A stretch of 64,000 nucleotides of DNA from NCBI GenBank assembly GCA_030141605.1, contig JAQGDQ010000029.1, positions 365,501 to 429,500 on the forward strand, written 5' to 3'. The position numbers were made by a program, and so were the translations under genes. Of the stretch, positions 38,649 to 51,500 are shown piece after piece; position 1 is the first letter of the stretch; every line of letters begins with the position of its first letter. Under the pieces are notes generated by a model. The model saw only the letters and a program-made list of their open reading frames with translations. It made no database searches and had not been told where the DNA came from. Source of the DNA: Tubiluchus corallicola. Taxonomy: Eukaryota > Priapulida > Priapulimorpha > Priapulimorphida > Tubiluchidae.

Positions 38649-40248
38649 CCTTAACTGTTTACATCCAAGATTTGACATCATACGTAATATAATAGTAATA
38701 CGGAAACTTGGCTAACTACCCATTAACATCATTGTTAGTATACCATTTAACATACCATATCTTCATCCTGGAGAAGGTTTCGCTGCAGCGAATGATCTGA
38801 GATTTCTGGGGCAGTAAGCCAACTCTGACTCCATTTACTGAGCAAATTCAAAGCTGTTTATCTTTGTACAATAAGTTTTTTATACATGAACATGAATAAT
38901 TAATTTCAAAGCTTCAGACTAACTTGCCTATATTGCGTTTTGGTGAACAAACATAGATTTACGTTTAGGACTGTCGATGATTGGAATTCATTGAAATAAT
39001 ACTAAGATATGGTGTACTACTAATGCTTCACACTTTAATACAAAACTGGGTCAGTATTAGAAAAACCATCCTGAAATGTATCGCGACCTATTCCAGCCTG
39101 AAGAGACTCTATTACTAGTATTACTAGCAGAGAATTAAACACCTCCACGTGACTTATACTGTTATACACCACAATGGCATAATATTAATAATTAATATTA
39201 TTAACAGTAACTGTGTTTAACAGGATCTACAACGTTAAGTGTATAATTAAGAAGTAACGATGACCGAAGCTATTTAGCTTCACCCCAATCACCGAAGGTA
39301 AGGTAATAATTAATATTAAAATTATAATTTTATATTACAAATAGTAAATACAAATTACCTAAACTGCCTAAGTCAACACTTACCCTAGATAAATGTCATA
39401 CTGTAGTGATTTCACAGGAAATTTTTTAGTTCACCAAAAGTAAAGAAGACATGCCGTAATTAAATTTAATTAATGCCGATAACACTGTTTAAAAAATATT
39501 TAGACACTAACATAACATAACACACGCCTGTCTGTTCGGATTCGGAAATCGTCATTCGTTAACAGAAATCTTAAAAGTCGAAACGCACTCACAAAACTGT
39601 TGCAGGCATTTTGATTCACGTGCATTTTGTTTTCTAGTTGGTGATTCATATCGGTCGTTTAGCATCCACGGATGGTTTCTTGTCAAAAATCAGTTGCAGC
39701 TAATGTGAACATTGTCATTGTTTTCTTATTTTTATGTTTTCTTTTGACTTCTTCTTTCCTCCTATTTTCTTTCTACAAACTGCAATGCATAGCTCTTGTT
39801 TATTCTCCTTTTTTCTCATCATCTACCTACCTCATACTTTATTTCACATTTCATGATGGCTTAGCAAGGTCCCGTTTTTTGCTACCATGCGGCAAATTGC
39901 AACACCATAATATAGTATTTCTAGGGAGTCAGAACTTTTTTTGCTGTTTTCAATTATACAAGAAGTTGTACATGTATGTTTGCATTATTGTAGTTTGCTG
40001 GCGAAATAAATTGATTTTGAATTTGAAAAAAAGCAATCCCCCTATCAAGCCAGGCATCGATATGGACAATATGGACACAATTCCGCCACCCACTGTCAGT
40101 GTTTGGCTGTATGACACCAGTTCCAAAAGTCACATTATTTTAATAGTAATTACTACTAAGGTTAATTAGTATTATTGTTATTGCTGTCATCGTCGGCGTC
40201 ATATCCACCACTAGAGAGCAGTCAGACAACTGAGATCATTATCACTTG
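38649..40248. other. Non-coding spacer
   Basis: A 165-codon plus-strand frame at 39672-40169 is Phe/Leu-rich over poly-pyrimidine sequence and looks fortuitous. No gene is supported. Confidence 0.4.
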
Positions 40249-40370
40249 TTAGCAGAGGAGCTAGATTTAAAAAGCTTGAAGATCTGCAATTCGACCACAC
40301 TTGAATTACGAAGATACTGCGGAGATCTTACAGAAATTTATAAAATGCTAACCAGAAAAGAAAGCATTTT
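40249..40370 (+). pseudogene. LINE reverse-transcriptase fragment
   Basis: The frame reads LAEELDLKSLKIC, then TTLELRRYCGDLTEIYKMLT. The pattern 'R-x-x-x-LGL-x-TLE-x-RR-x-RGDLIE-x-YKIL' is diagnostic of the region after the reverse-transcriptase domain of CR1-like LINEs. Only about 40 codons can be followed; no element ends were found. Confidence 0.7.
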
Positions 40371-40923
40371 GCCAGAAATTTCACTTACTATGAGAGCAGT
40401 GATTGAATGCAATAATTTGCCTGCCATGGTGATTGCAGCAAATATCCTAGTAATGTTTAAATTCTTCATTTCTACGAGTTTATGATCTTAACCCCTAATA
40501 AAGACAGAATAACAGTATAATGTTCTGTACGTAATGCACATTTTAATTTGTCCTGACCAGTGATCATGAACTGTAATACCAATACTAATTTATTTAGACC
40601 ATTTATTAGTGCTCTTATATGATGCAAAAAATACGCAAAGAAAACAAGACAAAATATGATAAAGTAGTTCAAGCTGTGCATGGTAATTAAAAGAAAAAGG
40701 TTTTTTAATTTGCTAAAGCAAAGTAAAAAGATAAAATATCAATTAAACCTAAGCAAATTACGTTTCAATAAATGGTCAAATTTGATCATTTAAAATTTCT
40801 TATAGTCGAGACTTACTCAAATATACATAAAAATACACTTCTTCTATAGTCCTTAGAAGTTCATTTATAAAGGTGTACCTGACTAACTGGCAGTTTATCA
40901 CTTTTCAGAGATATTATCGGTAA

Positions 40924-41724
40924 TAGGGCTGAGCATTCTCTACCAGAAAGCGAATTTGAATCGAATTTGTGATTTTCGGATTCAAATTGAATTGAATTTC
41001 AGTATTTCGAATTCGAAATCCGTTGGAAAGATTTTCGAACAGATTTTTGAGCCACCAGTAAAAAGCGGTCTTAAAGAGATTATGCATAATATATTAATCG
41101 ATTTTGTTCTGCAACAAAATCACTATATTAATTTATTAAAAGATTGTACACACAGAATTCACAGCTAAATTATGTTAATTGCATGAAATTTCAAACGTTT
41201 TAAAGATAAGTATTTTGCTAAAGTGCTGAATTATTTCGAAATTATAATTTCATATTTGAATCGAATTTGAACTAGGGGTGAGCATCGAATGTTCGAGCGT
41301 TCGAATTCGATTCGAACGAGTTTTTTTAGTTCGAACTTGATTCGAATCCAAAACTATAGATTCGAATAATTCAGCACTTCAATCACATATGTTCTTTATC
41401 ACTAAAACGATTGAAACATCATGCAATTAGCGTGATTTAGCTGTGATTTCTGTGCACAATTTTATACCAATTACTAGTCGTTTTATTGTAGAACAAAATC
41501 TAGTGAAATGCATGATTTTTGTAAGACTAATTTTTACTGGTGGTTCGAAAACTTGTTCGAAAATCTTTCAATCTCAATTCGAATTCGGCTCGAATTCGAA
41601 ACACTGAAGTTCGGTTCGATTCGAATTCGAAAGTCACAAATTCGGTTCGATTCGAATTCGCTTTCTGGTAAAGAATGCTCACCCCTAATTTTAACTAAAA
41701 AAACCCGTTCGATGCTCCCCCATA
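40924..41724. mobile_element. Palindromic hAT-like foldback element with target duplication
   Basis: The left part begins TAGGGCTGAGCATTC and is rich in ttcgaattcg. A second start TAGGGGTGAGCATCGA lies at 41273. The right part carries the complements of both (ending near 41687 and 41724). The string atcggtaa lies at both outer borders (40916-40923 and 41725-41732), an 8-base direct duplication as made by hAT transposases. The inverted arms are long enough to fold into a hairpin of several hundred bases. It appears to be a composite or nested copy. No coding sequence is recognised inside. Confidence 0.8.
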
Positions 41725-41732
41725 ATCGGTAA

Positions 41733-42399
41733 TAATTTATCAGTAATACTCTCTCAGCAATAATTATAACTATTGAAAGAGCATTTTAATGACAACCCGA
41801 AGAAATACTTTTTACTTATTAGTAATTTAGACTAAGTAGTATTGTATTATCGCTCATCATCTGAACTATTTCGATCATAAGATTTCTCATAAAGAGGTCG
41901 TGGAGCACAGCAAATAGACGCCAGGCGTTAAAAATAATTTAGCGGTTAGATTTGCCTGTTCGACTTAGCGCGTGATTTTGAAACACGCAAAAATTTGTAA
42001 TTTGTGTTGACCATTGAGGTCAGATAATAATAATAAGCTTGTAAAGAAGCCAGTGGTTTGTCAGAACCACTTCGATAACAGTACTAAGAAGTAGTCAGCG
42101 TCGGCAGGTGGGACAAGCTAATTTTTAGTACATACTAGCAGGTCGAACACGAGGACAATTTGCGTTGTTTCGAAAAGTTCGGTCCTTTTGACTAGTACCA
42201 TAATTATGAAATTTTATTTTTGTATGCGTATCAGTATTAGGGCAATTACTTAACCTACTTCTAGCTTCACGGCTGGAAAATCTTACCAAACTGGCGGACG
42301 TAGTACACGGGATACTTCTTACAGAAGGACGATTTTTTCCTGAAGTGTTTTTTATCAAAACGTTAATAGGAATGTTTCTATTTTTCGTCTCGTTATTAT
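41733..42399. other. Non-coding, with a minus-strand frame of unclear origin
   Basis: The minus-strand frame continuing from the LINE remnant (to 42125) loses family resemblance here and is probably fortuitous. Confidence 0.35.
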
Positions 42400-42720
42400 T
42401 TATAGATTTGCTGCTTTTAATGTTTAGAGGAATATTGTTCCATTGTAAAGAAGTTGTTAATTTAAGAAAATGCCTACCAAGAATCGTTCTACAATAGGGT
42501 ATAAGATTCTCATTGAAACATGTGTTATATTGTGTTTGATTACCTAATACTGGACTAATAAAAGTAGTTGTAAATAAACCAAAATGTGTTTTGTACATGT
42601 ATATTTGTATATTGTGATAGACCATTCATAATGCGAAGAAATTTTCTTTGATGTTTATTTAAGATAAACAAGTTCATATGATAAGTTCTGCCCCACAATA
42701 CACAACCGCATTGTTGATAT
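42400..42720 (-). pseudogene. LINE reverse-transcriptase C-terminal remnant with frameshift
   Basis: Reading leftward, one frame gives CGCVLWGRTYHMN, then HQRKFLRIMNGLSQYTN. After a frameshift, another frame gives QTQYNTCFNENLIPYCRTIL, then LQWNNIPLNIKSS. This is the known C-terminal order of Jockey/L2/CR1-type LINE proteins (YGCVVWG ... LQKR-x-LRII ... HNYNTR ... LP-x-CRT ... LWN-x-LP). The shift between the two halves shows that the copy is dead. Confidence 0.7.
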
Positions 42721-43087
42721 TATGCATTGCAAAATGTAGGTGGCACGTTAAAAGAGCTAGTTAATAGTTATAATTAAGAAACCAAAATACAAACATAAAT
42801 TGCACCAAATTGTATTAGGGTTTTAACTAAGCAGTTCATTTATTATTATAAACAGGCACTTGCAGATCATTTAATCATCACACGTGAATAAATGAATTAT
42901 CACTGAGGCTTTAAACTTGACATTGCTTCATTTCTGTGCAAGGCACTTAGTATTACAGCAAGTCTTGCAATTGTTGAATGTTCTGTAACAAATTTGTAAC
43001 TCGAGGTATAAATCACAGCCAAGAAATTTAGTTGATAAATTGTCTCTGTTTTTTTAGACAATCCAGCTTGACCTAAACAGTGTAAAA

Positions 43088-46000
43088 ATGCCTAGAGCCA
43101 GGAAAAAGGCAACTCGCTCTCGTCCCCTGCCCAAAAAGCCTGAAGGAGATGAGGGCTCACAGTTAACAGAGAAGCAACGGAGAGAGAAGGTGGAGCTCTT
43201 TATAGCAGATTTCGAAAGAGAAGTGCAAAAAAGGTGAGAATATTAAACAGTTCAGCTATTAATGCCATTACTCATTCCCAGAAGTCTTTAAATCTTAGAG
43301 AATCTGTGTCTAAACATTTGCTTAAAAACAACGCACATTAACAAACTGATATTAGCTACTGCATGACTGGATCTATAAGAAAACATCTAGAGTCTAAAGA
43401 AGGGGATCTAGAGACTAGTCCAGTTAGTTATTGACTTACAGTTCATTGATGTTGCAAAGGGTTTCTTTGAAACATGTTATGAAAGTGACTCATGAAAGAA
43501 GTGAACTGTAGGTCAGTACTGACTGTTAAACTGTACTAACATAAACAGATTTTTAAACTAGAGGAAATTAAGATTTGATTTGTAACAATATAAAACAGTC
43601 TGAAATGTTCAAAACATTCTTAATAAAAAAATAAGTGAAACTGATTTATAAGAAGTTTACAAAGAAATGGTTTTATGTTATAGGGTTGGCGAAATGAAAG
43701 CAGAAGCACTTGCAATACAAAATAACATTTTGTTGAAATACAATGTCGCTGTAATGCAAATTCCCAAGGACATTCAGCAAATGACTATTTCTGAATTCAG
43801 GGAAAAGGGTGGAACGATAGAGTCGGTCCAGACTCACTTGTTAAATGAACAGGTAACAATTTTTTGACATTATAATCATATGCATGCGAATAAAGTTAAA
43901 ATTTCGCAAGCGTACACTGAAATATACGTAATTTTTGTGAGAAGGAACCTAAAGTTGGTGCAGAGACGGTGAGCAGTACTTTGCGAGCTATGGAAGTTAA
44001 ACGATACAAATTTAGCAATACATTATAAACAACGCAATAACGATAATCTATTTTCGGGATGATGTGACACGAAAAATTACTTCGAATGACAAAAAACGAT
44101 ACTGAACTTAAAGTTTGACAGTTTATGCTACAGCAGAAGTCATCACTAATGGTTAAAATTGTTCAACAATTTACTGATTGAGTGGATTCATTGCTGTTTA
44201 TTTAACTAGCCACTCTTTAGTAACTGTATGTATCTTTGTGGCAGGTATGTAGTACAAGAGTAGTATTTAACTTTTTATTATTATTGTTACTACATAACTG
44301 GGAAAATGTACGTAAAATTACCTAACTAAACTGACTGAATAATGTCGTCATTAGCAGGAGAAGGAACAGGAAAATGTTTACATTTTTGCATAATTTCTGT
44401 TCATGAATGGAAAAGCAGTGAAGTAATTTTATATAAAGGACGTCAGTAAATATTGCATATTGATACGAGCATCGATAATCATCGTACATCGCTCTTCGTG
44501 AACATGCATCGTAATGGCAACTTAATAATTCTCAACTCTCGGAAGAAAATTTAAAATATTGCTATCAAATTTTGCATCCTCGACTCCTTTTTAATTGAAC
44601 CCGAGCAGTGCTACATGTTTAATAACTGGATTTCGTTGCTTGTGGTATTTTTTGTGACGTAATTGTAAGCAAAGGTCCTGTTAATTTTGCTGTAACACTG
44701 CTCGGCTATAAATTTTATATAATTTTAATGTAATTTCTCTGTTTGCAGGTTCAGACATTCAAAACAAAGGCCATCCCAGAACAAAATGTAGGAAGTACAA
44801 GAATGAAAGCACAGGCAGCTGAAGGTAGAGCAATTTTGCAGTTTTAGCTTTTTCAGTAACTATCGGTGACTCAATATTTTGCAGTGTCTATGTAGATTAG
44901 TATTGCAGTGATAAGATCTTGCAGTTGTCACCAGTTGTATGCAGATTTTGATGCAGTTCATCCCACTTTTTTCTGGTATGTGAAGTATATTGTCTAGTAG
45001 TTTTGCTACTAATTTAGCCTAGACTATAATCAGTTTTAATTCTAAGTTACAGTTCCTCCTTTTTTCCTATATTCTAAGTTAGTTACAGTGTTGCCATAAA
45101 CATGGTACACGAAAATAAGAAATTTACCAACCGTCCGCTCTGATTGGCTGAAGCATGGATCAAAAAGACAAGTGAACACTGAATCGTGCAATTATTGTAG
45201 CGTAATACCGGCGGAAAACGACCTCAGCACTCCAAAAACTGGAAAACATGTTTGTTTGTGAGAAAACGCTTTACGTGAACCACTGTAAAAATTAATATGC
45301 AAAAAAATACTTATTTGATGTGCATTGCCTTAATTTTCAAGACCGGTAAAGTAATTTTTTGAACTACTGCAAAGCTCACTATCAGTACTACATTACATGT
45401 AATTAACTGCCACAGTGTGCTACTTTTCAGTCAAACCTCTACTGCCTAGTTTGGGACTGCAAGAAATAGTTGGGAGTTAAGCAAGTTTGGCATTATGAGG
45501 TACATTGAAACCCATTATGAAAATGTAGACATTTTGTTTTGCCAAAAATATTGTGGTTAAGCGAGGTTGGCACGATAGGGGGTGGGGGTGGGGGGTCATT
45601 ATAACGAGGTTTGACCATTCTCCAATATCTAAATAATAATTGTTTTTAATAGACTAACAGTTCATTTAGAACACATGCTTTGTTATTCAGTAGACAGTAG
45701 TCAAGAGACTAAGCTATCTGTAGTACATAATAGAGGGAGTAATCCTAGGTTATTGTGTGCTAAAAACATGTGCCCTAAATAAATTTTCAGGTGCAAAAAC
45801 TGATAGAAGATCAGATAAATCTCAAGCCCACTTTGCCTTTACCCTTGCATCTACTGTTTAAGTCTTTCACAGATCATCTACGCAATATGGACTGTCAGTA
45901 TTTTTTGTACATTTTACATTAAATGAGGGAGTGTTAAGAGAGTACCTGTCTTATGTACTGCTATAAGCGTACTATAAGGAAATTAGTGTAACCGAATCTT

Positions 46001-46619
46001 CATTGAAAGTCTGCATAGATTTTCAAACATGATTTGTTTGTAACATCCAAAAATTTCAAGTAATTGTGTCATCTTCGATCGTCCAGACTGAAATACAAGT
46101 AACGAGACCACACCCGTGATTTTGTGTGAACAGTGCAAAACATGGAGCACCAATTTGTCACATGCGTTTCACAGTACAATGAAATCCTTAACTAATAGTA
46201 CATTTTTCTTTCTTTTAGGAAAAAAGAAGCCAGTTGTTGCTTCAGCAAGGAGAAGACCTCCGCGACAATGCCACAGCAAGTTTCAGACTCCAGCGATGCA
46301 TCTGCGAGAAGAGCGCTTCGACACTCCACTTGTAACACCCAAATTCGATCCCAGATTACCAATAACTCCAGCTGTGCGTGGCGTCAAACAAGGTGAGATT
46401 GTGATGTCCATGCATGGCAGTCCTCTAGCCGCTGTATCTACCGACTGCTGCGTAGCTGATGCAAGGGTTCCTATTGGTGACGCTGTACTGCAAGTCCGGG
46501 CAGATATGGATCATAGTGATATTAAGAAAACTGAACTCCCTCTTCTAGATGACAAAGCTAGGAGTAATATCGAACATTTGCAAAGCCTCCTACAAGCATT
46601 GCTAGATCGTCCAAAATGA
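43088..46619 (+). CDS. CDCA8: Borealin (CDCA8), chromosomal passenger complex subunit, complete
   Basis: Four coding exons, 43088-43233, 43684-43852, 44749-44824 and 46219-46619, join in frame to 263 residues plus stop (human about 280). Borealin binds survivin and the INCENP N-terminus and helps carry Aurora B kinase to centromeres and the spindle midzone. The N-terminus is basic. Residues about 35-100 are the survivin/INCENP-binding helix region (LFIADFEREVQKR, then LLKYNVAVMQIPKDIQ), matching the family pattern FLKDFDREV ... LP-x-x-x. A basic segment (KKKP ... ARRRPPR) follows at 132-146. A proline-directed cluster comes next: TP at 154, 166, 170 and 180, and HGSP at 196-199, which aligns with the conserved NGSPLA motif. 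The last 60 residues correspond to the C-terminal dimerisation domain. An acceptor just upstream (exon from about 43058) implies a 5' UTR intron. It is convergent with reelin. Confidence 0.93.
45428..45616. mobile_element. Short Tigger/mariner-like MITE in a borealin intron
   Basis: The start CAGTCAAACCTC is mirrored at the end by the complement of GGTCAAACCTCGTTATAATG. These are ends typical of Tigger-type (pogo) non-autonomous elements. It is 189 bases long, lies in intron 3 of borealin, and has no coding content. A TA target duplication is not evident. Confidence 0.55.
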
Positions 46620-47664
46620 ACATTTTTTGCATATTACTAAGCTTTAAATTTCCTTATAAACTTGAACTATCTTAACATTTCATTATTACTGTACTCTTGG
46701 TAGTTTATCAGCATTCTGAGTTCTAAAAAACAGCTAGAATATTCCCATGTTACACAGTTGCTAATTTGTGTTTAATATGTAACTGCACACACACACACTT
46801 ATATATATAATATTCGAGGCTACAGCTCCAATGACTGCACTATTTTCGGCGCTCTACATATCAAACGACTCAACTAATAATGCTATTGTTTCTGAATTAA
46901 TAATGTTAATCCAGAGGTAATATTATAATGAAAAGGTTATCGAAAATTTGGGAGTCAAATCATAATTTGAAACCATTTGAACAGGATATAGCTCAAGTGA
47001 TCCAAATTTCAACTTGGATCAGTATATTTCAGCATTTCCTGATTAGCAACAAGTGAAAAAGCATGTTTGAATAAATAAGCTTTTTAGCTCTTAATCTTAG
47101 AGCTAGACATTCATATGATTAATAAAAGTGGTACTTGCAGAATTGTACAGCATTTAAAAATTTATTTTATAAAATATTCTAACATTTATAATGCAAACAG
47201 CCAAACACTGTGGATATAAAAGTATGTTTGTACGACTCGTTTAAAAGTGAATGTCTGCAATACAATGTTAATGCTTTGATAATACCAACATTTATTACTA
47301 TTTTTATTACATACAGTTTTAACAATGCATTTCATTTTCTATTAACAACAATTACTTACATTAGCAAAAATGTATTAAAATATTTTCTTCTAATAATCAC
47401 CATCTAGAACTAAACAATTTTGAAAAAAAATCTTTCACATTTTAAAAACTAAACAATTTAGAAACGTGCAAGATGTTTGTACAGTTGTGCATAATTGAAG
47501 TAGCTTGTACTAGTAAAATTCCTATTGCTGAAATCAATACTGTTACACGTACATCTGTCTGAGAAACAAGGTTTGCTACAAGGTTTTTCAATATTTTATA
47601 GTCAAATATTTGGTTACAAATCTTAGTAATAATGTTGCGAAGGGTGTTTTTAATTTCCATGAAG
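46620..47664. other. Borealin 3' flank
   Basis: AT-rich, with an (ac)n stretch near 46785-46798. Several aataaa strings on the plus strand could serve as polyadenylation signals; none can be singled out. No coding sequence is seen. Confidence 0.4.
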
Positions 47665-47666
47665 TA

Positions 47667-48110
47667 CCGTATTTTCCCATGTATAAGAGACCCCTTCAAT
47701 TTTTAGGCAAAAATTCTGGAAAAAAGTTTTTTGGTAATGAATAACTTTATTCATCATAGAAATCATTAAATTCCTCATCACTCTCATCAAAAATATCAAC
47801 TGGAGTCAGACCTTCAGCAATTCCAGCCAGTTCATCATCAGAGGAGTCACTCTGCTCAAAAATGGCATTGTCCTCTGTGCCGTCCATGGCATTGGAGATG
47901 CCACACTTCTTGAAAGATTTAATAATGACCTCTGGCTTTACACCATTCCATGCCTTGAGGACCCAGCTGCAGACTTTTCCAAGGGTTGGCTTTCTTTAGT
48001 GTCACAATTAGTGCATCTTATTGAAGACTTACTCCCATGTATAAGAGACCCCCTATTTTTAAAGTGAAAATTCTGAGCAAAAAAGGGTCTCTTATACATG
48101 GGAAAATAAA
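47667..48110. mobile_element. Pogo/Tigger-type DNA transposon remnant between borealin and reelin
   Basis: The left end GTATTTTCCCATGTATAAGA is mirrored at the right by tcttatacatgggaaaata. TA lies at both borders (47665-47666 and 48111-48112), as expected for the Tc1/mariner-pogo group. The inside keeps the end of a transposase gene on the minus strand (next entry). Confidence 0.8.
47747..47977 (-). pseudogene. Pogo/Tigger transposase C-terminal fragment
   Basis: The frame contains KVCSWVLKAWNGVKPEVII, then SFKKCGISNAMDGTEDN, then an acidic tail (DSSDDE ... DESDEEFNDFYDE) and a TAA at 47747-47749. The pattern 'V-x-WV-x-AW ... VIV-x-SFKKCGISNALDGTED' marks the C-terminus of pogo/Tigger transposases, downstream of the DDE catalytic core. 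The DNA-binding and catalytic parts are missing. Confidence 0.85.
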
Positions 48111-48448
48111 TATGTAAATTTGATGTTTGTTTTGTTCTTTCATAAATTTTGGATTGAAAATGACCATTCGTGATGATCGAAACATCACTGCCACAATTTC
48201 TAAACAAATGCCATTAACTAGGTTTATCTTATCAGAAGCGTATTTGTTTTTTGCTTATATCTTTGTTTCCTAATTTGATAACTATGAACAAAATAGCACC
48301 TGTTTTGGAATTAAACTGTATTGCTAAATAAAGTGATTGACTTAAGCAAGCACGGGTGAATATAACCAACCTAGGTTTAATAAAATGTTAGAAACCCTTC
48401 AAAGACATTTCATAGTTCTGAAGTGGCCATCTTAATAAATGTTCACTT

Positions 48449-48563
48449 TTAAGCACCTGCACTTTGCTCGTGTCTTCCATTTCGACAACCAGGTGGCGGG
48501 CAATGGTGTGAGTATGGTTGCTTTGCCAAGTCGTGCTCTCTTGTCATCTGGTCAGTGGCAGTG
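48449..48563 (-). CDS. RELN: Reelin: terminal exon with divergent C-terminal tail
   Basis: The acceptor (CTTTTTTGACATATAG|C) and the phase fit the donor at 49127: the split codon CC|C restores frame. The exon adds 38 codons and a TAA at 48449-48451. The tail includes [19 protein letters not shown], then PPPGCRN, and ends EQSAGA. The vertebrate reelin tail is strongly basic; this one is mixed, with two cysteines and several histidines. Evidence is the splice fit and the position 565 bases after the last repeat exon; there is no family match for the tail. Confidence 0.55.
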
Positions 48564-51500
48564 CTATATGTCAAAAAAGTGTTAATTTGTAATACCGATT
48601 ACACACAGATGAAAATGCTCCATCACTCAAAATAAGACAGTAGCTTGTTCTTTTTTATTTAACATGTAAACATGGCAGTAATTATAGTATCTACATTAAA
48701 TTTGATAGAAAGTTATTTGTTGGTGTATTTTTAGCTTTGAACCTTACTAGGACTATTATATGTAAACCTTATTTTGACTGAGCCATGTACTCTATTTGAA
48801 GTGCATAGTTAGTTTCTAAACTTTACAGCAAAACCTCAACAATCTCACCAAATGAATCAACATTACTAAATAAAGTGACATCCAGATGAAGAACTCAAAA
48901 AACTCTACCCGTTTTGAAGTGTTCATAAAATATACTGCGATATTAAAAAGAATCTCTCACGTGCCAATGCTAACTGTTTCATCCATTATGTCACAGACAT
49001 AAGTATTAAACTAATACTTTTAACATAATTAATTGTAAAAGCAAGTTCATTAGTTGATAATTATAAGTGTGACTTACAATCACAGCATAACTGCTTAGTC
49101 ACTAATAATGAACGTATTAATACATACGGTCGAACTTCAAAGTTGTCAACTGCCCACTGGTCACTTCCTGGACCTCCATGATCGGGCTGCCATAAGCGAA
49201 ACTGTACGTTGTACTGCTTAGCATCTGAGAAATTAGTTGAAAAATTATCAGTGACAGTTCTTTTTATAAACATATTTATTTTCCATCACCTTTAATATAC
49301 AGAACAAAATTGATTAACATACCTTAGTATGTAAGTACTCTATTACAAAGTTGATACATTTATGATTAGACATAGATATCCATGTTTTAATAATGACAGT
49401 ACATGAAATGCAAAATGTTAAATTATCGTTTACTGAATCGGCTTGAAGCTTTTATAAATTCCTGTATTAAATCAAAAATAGTTTTATTTTGGTCAAGATT
49501 GAGAAGTGAGTTACCATGTAACAAAGTGTGGATTTTAGTTTCGATGTTTAATTTACTAATATTTACTGGGAGAAAATTTGAATTATACAGGTTAAATAAA
49601 CTTCGCCTGAGCGCCCCCTACTCCTGGCATGTTGCAAACTATTTTGCTAAAATGCAACTAGATACAATTATTTAAAAAAATTGTTTTATATATGTGATTT
49701 ATACATGTGATACATTTTTTAAAATAAACAGAACAAAATGATGATGATGATGTGTCCACATTTTCCCGAAGAACTGACAAGGAGATAACACAGTTACAAA
49801 GTTCATTTTGTTTGTCCGTACCATATTTCAAAAAGTAGTAAATGATTCACAGCAGTAATTACCAAACTAGTTCTCTAAATCAAACAGACTCAGGATGCTA
49901 CCCCATTGTGCAATAAGAAAGTTTACTGAACTTTAAGGTTTAGGGTGTAATGTTCCCTCATGTATAAAAAAATACTAATTATTAAGATCTTGAAGCTCGT
50001 ACAAATTTGAGAATTACCTATGCTTTGGATCATATATTTACAATTATTTCGACACCAATAAAGTCGATGTATTACCATTTGACAAAGAAACAGTGACTCT
50101 TCGCGGTGTTAAGTGCTCGGAAGGCTTTAGGAGACGCAACGTGTTCCATGTTATGCCTCCGTTCAGTGTGTACTGGATGAGAACAGATCTACTTTGATTT
50201 AGCTTGACATTGCAAGCTGGTGATCCGAGTCGTGATCCTATCCTCAGTGAAAATGAGATCTCACTACACAACAAAAAGTTAAAATGCAATTTAACAAGAC
50301 AACTAGAGCAAGCATTATTAATTGTGTTATTATACAGGTAAAAACTACACAGTAAACACCATAGCTTTACAGTAGAATAACTTCTATTAACTTTGTCATG
50401 CTTTATACTGCCACTTTTTTGGCTCTCAATTGTGTGACAAAAGCCAGTAGGTGCTTGAAAAACGAGTTCACATTTTTTGACTTTATAAATTAATAAAGGC
50501 TGTATTTTGAACTGGAATTTAAATTTTTATTGTAGTTGAATTATAAAATTGTCACTTTTGTTTTAAACACATTTAAAGGTTCTAGCACACCTGCCAAAAT
50601 TTTGACTGCAGTTAAGTAATACTCGACACGATTTCTCATTTGACACTCCGCTATCATTAACTGAAGAGCATGTGCAGCCAACTGTCAAGTCACTGATGAA
50701 GCATTTTTAAACACAGCCACACAATCAAAATCATCTGCAAAAATCTAAGTTACTAGCTCACAGTATTTGATATGGAAGCGAAAAATCCTCTTTAACAATG
50801 TGTTGAAGTTGAAAAATGGAGAGCAGCAGAATAAAAAGAAGGTTTGTGATATTAATAACTGTATCGTCTAGCATAGTTAATGAACATATATCATAGCAGT
50901 GATTAACACACAATTAAACAAATATTTGATCACATCAAAATCTCACAAAGCGTTAATTTAATCTAATTTAATCTAAATAATGTTTTATCTCTTTACCCTG
51001 CTAAGGTTGTATCTAAAAGGTTTGTTACAGCTTGTCTCATGCCACAACCATTGAAATACAGATGCTTTCCTTGTCCGTGGGGATAAAGTGGACCACACCC
51101 ACTTTGTCTAGTCGTGCTTCCACCATCCAGACGGGACCAGCGAATATGTGAAATTCCATAGTCAAAGTTTTCATAGAAACTAGTGGCTAATCTGTGATCT
51201 TGATCACTAGGTACGTTTACGTCGCAGGACGCACCTGTTAAAAAATCTGATGAGACAAAAACAGAAAACAACAACAAAACACGTGTCACGTTTTATAAGC
51301 TGCATACGTACTGTCATCTGATGTAATAGTGAATTGAACTAAATTAGCTCAGTTCTACTGACACTGTCACAAAATGTCTATTGTACTTTTGTTCCTTTTA
51401 AAAACGAATTTACTTCAAAAATTTTTTTGTGGTCTTATCTGCAGTACCAGGGCGCCTGATGTTATATCATTAGCAGTATAAAATATATATATATAGCATC

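Noticed and set aside
39672-40169. Plus-strand 165-codon frame with hydrophobic stretches
   Set aside because: Follows pyrimidine-rich DNA (Phe/Leu/Ser) with no family, start context or splice evidence.
42125-42399. Second half of a long minus-strand frame near the LINE remnant
   Set aside because: Similarity to LINE protein ends before this part; the rest is Ser/Arg/Asn-rich and unmatched.
46116-46218. Upstream extension of the borealin last exon to an ATG
   Set aside because: Lies before a strong acceptor (ttctttcttttag); the phase from exon 3 fits the start at 46219 exactly.
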